A stretch of 9,199 nt of DNA from Pseudomonadota bacterium. Its GTDB lineage: Bacteria; Desulfobacterota; Desulfobacteria; Desulfobacterales; ETH-SRB1. The stretch covers positions 1-9,199 of the forward strand of contig JAHIKR010000132.1 in the NCBI GenBank assembly GCA_018897415.1, written 5' to 3'. Below the pieces are notes generated by a model, which saw only the letters and a program-made list of their open reading frames with translations, was not told the origin of the DNA and ran no database searches. How positions within the stretch are numbered: position 1 is the stretch's first letter; each line of letters starts with the position of its first letter. Positions 5,327 through 9,199 of the stretch are shown in pieces. Both the position numbers and the translations under genes were made by a program.

Positions 5327-6355
5327 CTATTTTTTGAATCTTGATGATATATATTCAAATGTTTCTTTTGGATCTAATTCTTGAGTTTGATTATGTGCCC
5401 TAATGAAAAATTTGTTTTGATTACTGTCCTTAAGAAATGCTGGATTATCAGATTTTTTAATTACTAATGAGCAAATAAAATTTCCATCAATATTCGGGAA
5501 CTCTATGTTGATATATGAATTGAATTGTTTTCCAATATTATCTGAGATTAAATTGCTAAGAAATAATCTATATCCATCGAGATTTTTCTTTTTTATTGAT
5601 TCAATATCATTCTCTATCCCAATAATAATTCCTTTATCATCGACACCGATCAATAATGTACCTCCGTTCGAATTAAGAAAACCAGTAATTGTTTTTAAAA
5701 TTGTTTTTTGGAGTTCTTTATTGACGCAACTTTGTCTATAATCCCAACGTGTAGAGGACTTGAATTCAATCTTTTCATTTTCGCCTTCCACAATCATTTC
5801 TTTATAATCTATTGTTTCCTTCTTTCCTCTTTTTTTATAATTCTTTGGCAGGGATCCATTTTCTTTAAGACCTACAAATATTTCATTTTCATATGGCGAA
5901 ATGATTTCAACATTTTCTAAGACGTAACGAAATTGTTTTGCTTTAAGATCAGCAATTTTACATACAATGGCTTTGCCATACACATGACCATGGTATGGAA
6001 TTACTGCGCCCATTGATACTGGGGTCAATAAATTATTTTCAATAATAGAAATAAAATGTTTAGGAATATCTGAACCCCTTTCCTTACTATATAGTCTATA
6101 AACCCCTATAGAATCCTTTTTTACAATAGCCTCTAACGCATCTAAAAAACCAAATGAATTGTCCTCGCCTACTGGAAAGCTGATATCAATGGAACCTTCG
6201 ATATAATTATTTGGAAGCCAAATTCTAATTGATACAACCCAAGCTTCCCAGACAAAGCCCTCTTCTAAATGGTTTCTATTTTGATTTAATTTATCGAGAA
6301 TGTCTTTGTCGTTCTGGCTTATGATTAATTTATCATTGAAATTTAGTATATTCAT
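5327..6355 (-). CDS. Schlafen/AlbA_2-domain protein
   Basis: This protein has 342 residues. The C-terminal half (about 188-322) is an AlbA_2 (Schlafen-type, formerly AAA_4) domain: EKIEFKSS (194-201), a helix with the NSNGG turn (228-232), LLIGVDDKG (234-242), IIGIEND (244-250) and the closing FFIRAHNQTQELDP (316-329). These are the usual landmarks of the family, found in bacterial regulators, in defence proteins and in eukaryotic Schlafens; many bind or cut nucleic acid. The N-terminal 180 residues (WVVSIRIWLPNNYIEGSIDI, then YHGHVYGKAIV) are beta-rich and unfamiliar; they may sense a ligand or partner. There is no signal peptide, so it is cytoplasmic. The Shine-Dalgarno before 6355 is weak (GTAGGCAAT). 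It is a large gene for a cassette. A role in defence is inference. Confidence 0.82.
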   Translation of the reverse strand: MNILNFNDKLIISQNDKDILDKLNQNRNHLEEGFVWEAWVVSIRIWLPNNYIEGSIDISFPVGEDNSFGFLDALEAIVKKDSIGVYRLYSKERGSDIPKHFISIIENNLLTPVSMGAVIPYHGHVYGKAIVCKIADLKAKQFRYVLENVEIISPYENEIFVGLKENGSLPKNYKKRGKKETIDYKEMIVEGENEKIEFKSSTRWDYRQSCVNKELQKTILKTITGFLNSNGGTLLIGVDDKGIIIGIENDIESIKKKNLDGYRLFLSNLISDNIGKQFNSYINIEFPNIDGNFICSLVIKKSDNPAFLKDSNQNKFFIRAHNQTQELDPKETFEYISSRFKK

Positions 6356-6399
6356 ATTGCCTACAAATTTAATGCTTCAATAAATTATAATTTTTGGGC

Positions 6400-6406
6400 A
6401 TATAAC
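6400..6406 (-). other. Lone integron core site
   Basis: ATATAAC reads GTTATAT in the cassette direction and marks the left edge of the AlbA_2 cassette, 45 bases before its start codon. It is not followed to the right by an attC arm but, within 20 bases, by a palindrome. Either this is half of an attC disrupted by the palindrome or the boundary of a gene-less cassette. Confidence 0.55.
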
Positions 6407-6425
6407 AATTATTAGGGGAATATTG

Positions 6426-6493
6426 GGGACGTCCATAAATAAGCAAATAAATCATGCTTAAAAGATAGTTATTTACTTATTTATGGACGTCCC
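6426..6493. repeat. Palindromic REP/RAYT-type element
   Basis: The arms 6426-6450 and 6469-6493 are complementary over 25 bases with a single mismatch (C6444 against A6475), around an 18-base loop. The ends read GGGACGTCCATAAATAAG on each strand. It has the same plan as the palindrome at 4927-4987 (a GGG + C/GTC tip and an AT-rich inner arm) but a different sequence. I see no clear target-site duplication. Confidence 0.85.
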
Positions 6494-6583
6494 GCATTCC
6501 AGCATTCCCTTGTAGTTGTGGAGTTGTGATATCTTGCCAGTATGCACGTAAGTCAAACGGATAAGTGTATTACAGATAGGGTT

Positions 6584-6612
6584 TGTATATCACAAATTCT
6601 AAAGCGGTTCAA
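6584..6612 (-). promoter_or_regulatory. Candidate promoter reading toward the AlbA_2 gene
   Basis: In the minus direction TTGAAC (6612-6607) is followed after exactly 17 bases by TATACA (6589-6584), with TGA directly before it (an extended -10). Both boxes match the sigma-70 consensus at four of six positions. It lies 229 bases upstream of the AlbA_2 start, with the palindrome in between, so the transcript would carry a large hairpin in its leader. Confidence 0.35.
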
Positions 6613-6636
6613 TTTTGTTAAGTGAATAGCAGGTAT

Positions 6637-6725
6637 CTGTAACGCCCTTGCATAGTAGCGACGCCTATGAGCTTGCATAAAAAACCGCCGTGCTTCTCGC
6701 CGTTTGATGAATGCAATTGTTATGC
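6637..6725 (-). other. Probable attC site of the DUF2971 cassette
   Basis: GTTATGC (6719-6725) is a good core next to the stop of the DUF2971 gene. Its partner is weaker, CTGTAAC (6637-6643). Inside, TTGCAT (6648-6653) pairs with ATGCAA (6711-6716) and GCGA (6658-6661) with TCGC (6697-6700). The rest of the stem is loose, so the left boundary is uncertain. The segment AAAACCGCCGTGCTTCTCGC resembles AAAACCGCCGCGCCTCTTGC in the next attC. Confidence 0.6.
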
Positions 6726-6731
6726 GCTTGT

Positions 6732-7565
6732 TTATTTGCGCTCATGAAACTCTAACTTAAAAGACGACTTTGACAAAGAGACATCCCAAATACCTGGACT
6801 AAAAGGACCTGTCTCAATCATCTCGACAAGGGTTTGCTTATTATCATCAGGCATATTCACTCCCAAATATACATTCTTCATCTCCTTACCATTTAATAAC
6901 AGTGAAGTGCCGTCATTTCTTGGTTGCCGCTTGGTTTCAGGTACAAAAATAATTCGGTATTCTTCCTCATATTCCCATGCTCTTGATTTAATTAAAGCAG
7001 GTTTAAAATCAAGAACATTAGGTGGGCTAGGATAGTTTGCCTCGGGATATTCGTCGTTATATTGCACTTTAAATGCATAAGATATTGGAAACACAGTGGA
7101 ATCATACTCAACGCAAAAGCCTTTGTGAGAATCTGTGTAGTGAGACCAAAATAATAGATTTTCTTTTTTGCTCGTAAAACTCGTTATTCTTATTTTACTA
7201 AATGTACTTTGTATTGAATTGTAAATCGTTTCCTGTATGAATCCTTTCCTGCGCATGTTTTTTGATATTAAAGACTCAGCGGATTTTCTGGTGTGGCCGT
7301 TTTTCATGGCCACATTAATTAGGTGTTTGCGAATGTCGCGAACCTTTGAAGGGTTGTTTGGCCAATTAAAGTACGGCCTACACTCAAAAGGATCATTGAG
7401 GTATTCAGGCACAGAATGATAAAGCTTCCCTTCAATAAACAGATCCCTTAAATATTCAATATGGTTTACATCAAACTTAGAGAATTTAAACAGAGATTCT
7501 ATGCCGGCTATATCTGGGTGCGGATGGTCGTTGTTAAACTTTTCTAACTCCTGCGCTTCGGTCAT
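6732..7565 (-). CDS. DUF2971 domain protein
   Basis: This is a 277-residue cytoplasmic protein. It follows the DUF2971 plan closely: LYHSVPEYLNDPFECRP (48-64), a helical insert (75-125), ITSFTSKKENLLFWSHYTD (127-145), HKGFCVEYD (147-155), and KSRAWEYEEEYRI (193-205) before the last strands. The invariant-looking residues of the family (N57-D58-P59, W140-S-H-Y, K148-G, W197-E-x-E-x-E-Y-R) are all present. The biochemical activity of DUF2971 is not established as far as I know; members are frequent in accessory and defence-rich DNA. ATG at 7565 has a weak GAGAT upstream. It is alone in its cassette. The family call is confident and the function is unknown. Confidence 0.85.
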   Translation of the reverse strand: MTEAQELEKFNNDHPHPDIAGIESLFKFSKFDVNHIEYLRDLFIEGKLYHSVPEYLNDPFECRPYFNWPNNPSKVRDIRKHLINVAMKNGHTRKSAESLISKNMRRKGFIQETIYNSIQSTFSKIRITSFTSKKENLLFWSHYTDSHKGFCVEYDSTVFPISYAFKVQYNDEYPEANYPSPPNVLDFKPALIKSRAWEYEEEYRIIFVPETKRQPRNDGTSLLLNGKEMKNVYLGVNMPDDNKQTLVEMIETGPFSPGIWDVSLSKSSFKLEFHERK

Positions 7566-7589
7566 TTAGATATCTCGTACAATTTATGC

Positions 7590-7709
7590 GTATAACGGTT
7601 GAGATAACCAGCAGCTATTGGCCGTTGCAACAACTAAACTTTTCTTTATGGCTTCCAAGTAACGAAAACCGCCGCGCCTCTTGCTGTCTGGTTGATTGAC
7701 TTGTTGGGC
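7590..7709 (-). other. attC recombination site of the TIR cassette
   Basis: GTATAAC (7590-7596) and GTTGGGC (7703-7709) are the cores. AACCAG-CAGC (7606-7615) pairs with GCTG-t-CTGGTT (7683-7693) with one bulged T. The loop is about 67 bases long, so the site is 120 bp. It begins five bases after the stop of the TIR gene in the cassette direction. Confidence 0.88.
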
Positions 7710-7713
7710 ATTA

Positions 7714-8667
7714 TTATTCCTGTAATGGCCTGATAAAAAGACTCCAATAATATTCAGCTGCGCCTTGTTGCGACAAGGCCTCTTCACGACGATCTCCAAA
7801 TATTTGCATGCCCAAAGGTTTGAGTTGTAGCGTATATCCATCATCCACAACGCTAAGCGATTCGTTGAAACTGTTTCTCTGGACATCGCCAGACTGAGAG
7901 TAAGCTATTCCTGGAGAGCCAAAACTACTCTCTCCATAATAAACGGAGCATTGTGCAACTCGCTCACCACTGTCATAGATGAACGACGCGAAACTTGTCT
8001 CGCTCAATTGCTGGAACCTTGTCGTTATGTGAGAGTTCCGTGCGGAGAGTTCCTGTAGAGACCCTTCAAAATAACGCGCCATGTACTCGTAGCTATCTTC
8101 TAAAAATTCATCCCGTTCGTGGTCATCAAATTTTCGCTTAATTCTTAGATTGCTTGAACGATCTCCTTGGGGAATGCTCGTTAGAGAGCCTACACGATAC
8201 TGCTCACCCTTCGGCGACGATTCCGGCGGTGGGACCAACTTGGCGGCTTCGCGAACATCCTTAGCAACAATGGCGAAGGCCTCGTGCTGATTGGCGTACA
8301 TCGAAACCGGTTTGCCATCTGTCGGCGTAGCTCTCAAATTACCAAATGGGGCAGAGTGCCAATCACAGGGGTGTAAAATCACGGGGATTACCACTGCGCT
8401 CCCATCTTCATGTTTCTCTAACGCACGCGTCATCTCCTTTTCATAGCAATAGTCCGATGCGAGGAAGTGCGCGCTGACAAGAAGCAGGATAATCTGAGAG
8501 GACTCAAGCTCGGAGCTAATTGTTTGATCAAAATCACTGCCAGCAGTGATACGGCGATCATGCCAGGAGGAGATCACTCCTTGACGTTTCAGCAGCGCCA
8601 AGTGGGTTTCTAACTCGTTTCGTAGTTCCTCATCCTCATGCGAATAAGAAAAGAATAGCTTTGCCAT
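7714..8667 (-). CDS. TIR-domain effector-like protein with C-terminal extra domain
   Basis: This protein has 317 residues. The N-terminal 145 are a TIR domain: KLFFSYSHEDEEL (3-15, the betaA strand and box 1), SSWHDRRI (33-40), AGSDFD (42-47), SELESSQIILLLVSAHFLASDYCYEKEM (52-79 overall) and VIPVILHPCDWHSAPFGNL (93-111). E78, or less likely E76, after C74 is in the position of the catalytic Glu of NAD-consuming TIRs. A Pro/Ser linker (146-170) leads to a C-terminal domain, IKRKF..RDEFLEDSYEYMARYFEGSLQEL (176-207) and then a beta region (221-290). I do not know this domain; it could bind the trigger. Bacterial TIR proteins commonly act in abortive infection by NAD loss or signalling. It lies 22 bases downstream of a small-protein gene in the same cassette and has only a weak ribosome binding site, suggesting coupled translation. 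Confidence 0.87.
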   Translation of the reverse strand: MAKLFFSYSHEDEELRNELETHLALLKRQGVISSWHDRRITAGSDFDQTISSELESSQIILLLVSAHFLASDYCYEKEMTRALEKHEDGSAVVIPVILHPCDWHSAPFGNLRATPTDGKPVSMYANQHEAFAIVAKDVREAAKLVPPPESSPKGEQYRVGSLTSIPQGDRSSNLRIKRKFDDHERDEFLEDSYEYMARYFEGSLQELSARNSHITTRFQQLSETSFASFIYDSGERVAQCSVYYGESSFGSPGIAYSQSGDVQRNSFNESLSVVDDGYTLQLKPLGMQIFGDRREEALSQQGAAEYYWSLFIRPLQE

Positions 8668-8689
8668 AATGTTTTTGACTTTTTCCAGC

Positions 8690-8998
8690 CTATAAGAGGC
8701 GTTTGAGCTGTTTAAGGAATGCCACTAAGTTACCGCCAGTAAAATCCGCATCGTTTAACCCCCGCTGATTCCAGAGATCGAACACCTCTTTCTCTCGAAG
8801 GCGAGGAGGTCTACCGCCGCCCCCGTTGGCTCCACAAGTTGACGTGGACAACACCATGTTCAAGTTATCCTCATGGACGGTTACCTTTACGCAAACCGTC
8901 TGTCCATCCGCCCGGCGCCGATTAATCTGCTGGTTGATCCAACTCTCGTCGACATTACCGAGTTCCCTTTCTGTTTCTCCGATTCTGATTCTAATCAT
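8690..8998 (-). CDS. Small protein partner of the TIR gene
   Basis: This is a 102-residue soluble protein starting MIRIRIGETERELGNVDESW. A GTG six bases upstream (9004) is in frame, but it overlaps the Shine-Dalgarno AAGGAG; ATG at 8998, five bases after that motif, is the better start. The first half is a beta strand, an acidic helix with INQQINRRRADG (21-32) and CVKVTV (36-41). The centre has TCGANGGGGRPP (54-65), a Cys/Gly-rich loop. The end is helical (EKEVFDLWNQRGL, 69-81; FTGGNLVAFLKQLKRL, 86-101). It is the first gene of the cassette, with the TIR gene 22 bases after its stop, so the two are almost surely co-expressed. It could be a regulator, sensor or inhibitor of the TIR protein. 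I do not recognise a named family. Confidence 0.78.
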   Translation of the reverse strand: MIRIRIGETERELGNVDESWINQQINRRRADGQTVCVKVTVHEDNLNMVLSTSTCGANGGGGRPPRLREKEVFDLWNQRGLNDADFTGGNLVAFLKQLKRLL

Positions 8999-9011
8999 GT
9001 CCACTCCTTAT

Positions 9012-9018
9012 GCCCAAC
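9012..9018 (-). other. Integron core site at the head of the TIR cassette
   Basis: GCCCAAC reads GTTGGGC in the cassette direction, the same core as at the other end of this cassette (7703-7709). It lies 13 bases before the start codon, overlapping the leader. Recombination between G and TT here would place the cassette's first base at 9017. To its right no complementary core or stem occurs up to the window edge, so this may be an attI-type simple site rather than an attC. Confidence 0.6.
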
Positions 9019-9048
9019 AATTATTATTTTAATATTATGCCAAATAAC

Positions 9049-9064
9049 CTGTATATTTAGACAA
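9049..9064. promoter_or_regulatory. LexA-like box
   Basis: CTGTATATTTAGACAA matches the proteobacterial SOS box CTGT-N8-ACAG at seven of its eight fixed bases, with an AT-rich centre as in strong sites. It directly follows the candidate -10 box at 9065-9070 in the cassette direction. LexA control of integrase promoters is known in integrons; here the neighbouring gene is off the window, so the role is only inferred. Confidence 0.35.
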
Positions 9065-9093
9065 ATTTAAGTGAAAATTATGAATTCAATCAA
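9065..9093 (-). promoter_or_regulatory. Candidate promoter for the TIR cassette or array
   Basis: TTGATT (9093-9088 on the minus strand) lies 17 bases before TTAAAT (9070-9065). Each matches sigma-70 boxes at four positions. A second pair, TTGTCT (9064-9059) and CATAAT (9039-9034), has a better -10 but a 19-base spacer. In AT-rich DNA such matches come easily, so this stays tentative. Confidence 0.3.
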
Positions 9094-9170
9094 TATATTG
9101 ATAATATTTATAATAAACATCAGAATATTTTAATATTGATTGTGAAGATTAGAAGTAAAACCAGGAAAAT

Positions 9171-9197
9171 AAGGGGTCAAGTCCACATTTACCCCTT
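9171..9197. repeat. Short palindrome at the right edge (REP-like)
   Basis: AAGGGGT (9171-9177) and ACCCCTT (9191-9197) are perfect complements around a 13-base loop containing CAAGTCCACATTT. The GGGGTCAAGTC start resembles GGGTCAGGTC of the element at 4927-4987, so this may be one end of a third element of that kind, cut by the window. Confidence 0.55.
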
Positions 9198-9199
9198 GA

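Larger units (their letters stand above)
6356..6636. other. Non-coding stretch between AlbA_2 and DUF2971 cassettes
   Basis: About 280 bases hold no convincing gene. From left to right there are a core site (6400-6406), a palindrome (6426-6493), two nearby GCATTCC copies (6494-6511) and a promoter-like pair on the minus strand (6584-6612). A 27-codon frame on the plus strand (6542-6625) has no Shine-Dalgarno and is not believed. Confidence 0.6.
9019..9199. other. AT-rich non-coding stretch, possible array head
   Basis: About 180 bases of AT-rich DNA with no gene on either strand. They contain inverted repeats CAATCAATAT (9087-9096) and ATATTGATTG (9133-9142) around a 36-base spacer. The plus strand has no GTT at all between 9019 and 9199, so no attC partner core can exist in the visible part. 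The lack of an attC, and promoter-like boxes pointing into the array, are what an attI/Pc region would show, but no integrase coding sequence is visible to prove it. Confidence 0.4.

Noticed and set aside
6542..6625. 27-codon frame on the plus strand
   Set aside because: No ribosome binding site, wrong orientation for the array, and the length is expected by chance.
7584..7886. 100-codon open frame on the minus strand
   Set aside because: It overlaps the TIR gene in another frame and continues across the attC site.
134..9018. CRISPR array or tRNA genes
   Set aside because: The repeated units differ in sequence and spacing and are hairpin recombination sites; no tRNA cloverleaf or regular repeat-spacer pattern was seen.
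9081..9134. Possible start of an integrase gene on the plus strand (ATG at 9081)
   Set aside because: The frame ends after 17 codons at a TAA and resembles no integrase N-terminus.

Overview
The window reads as a stretch of an integron gene-cassette array lying in reverse orientation. All credible genes are on the minus strand. They are short, mostly unrelated in function, and separated by imperfect inverted repeats of about 64 to 125 bp. Each repeat is bounded by the integron core pair RYYYAAC ... GTTRRRY (for example GCCTAAC...GTTAGGC, GCATAAC...GTTATGC, GTCCAAC...GTTATAA) and has bulged bases in its stem, which is the structure of attC sites. I count nine complete or near-complete attC sites, one half-site and two lone core sites. 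No integrase gene is visible. The organism is probably a proteobacterium (aquatic, sediment or groundwater type), judged from the attC style, the Gram-negative signal peptides and lipobox, and palindromes of the REP/RAYT type. The genus cannot be named from this sequence.

Layout in the direction of transcription, from right to left. (i) 9019-9199 is AT-rich non-coding DNA with no attC fold, a promoter-like pair, a LexA-like box and a short palindrome at the edge; it may be the head of an array. (ii) A two-gene cassette carries a 102-residue small protein and a TIR-domain protein. (iii) A DUF2971 cassette follows. (iv) A stretch of about 240 bp has no gene and holds a perfect-looking palindrome and a promoter-like sequence. 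(v) A 342-residue protein has a Schlafen/AlbA_2 domain. (vi) A small membrane-protein cassette has had its 3' end and half its attC replaced by a second palindromic element. (vii) Then come a lipoprotein, (viii) a HEPN-like protein with an R-x4-H motif, (ix) a secreted protein, (x) a DUF4875-like secreted protein, (xi) a two-gene cassette with a VanZ-like membrane protein and a small membrane-anchored protein, (xii) an HNH-like zinc-finger protein, and (xiii) the first 32 codons of a further cassette gene running off the left edge.

The genes do not form a pathway. Several (TIR plus partner, AlbA_2, HEPN-like, HNH-like, DUF2971) belong to fold families that recur in anti-phage defence, while others (lipoprotein, secreted proteins, VanZ-like) point to the cell envelope. 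The most promising candidate for an undescribed system is the small-protein plus TIR cassette at 7590-9018. The clearest piece of genome history is the palindromic element that has truncated the cassette at 4898-5182.
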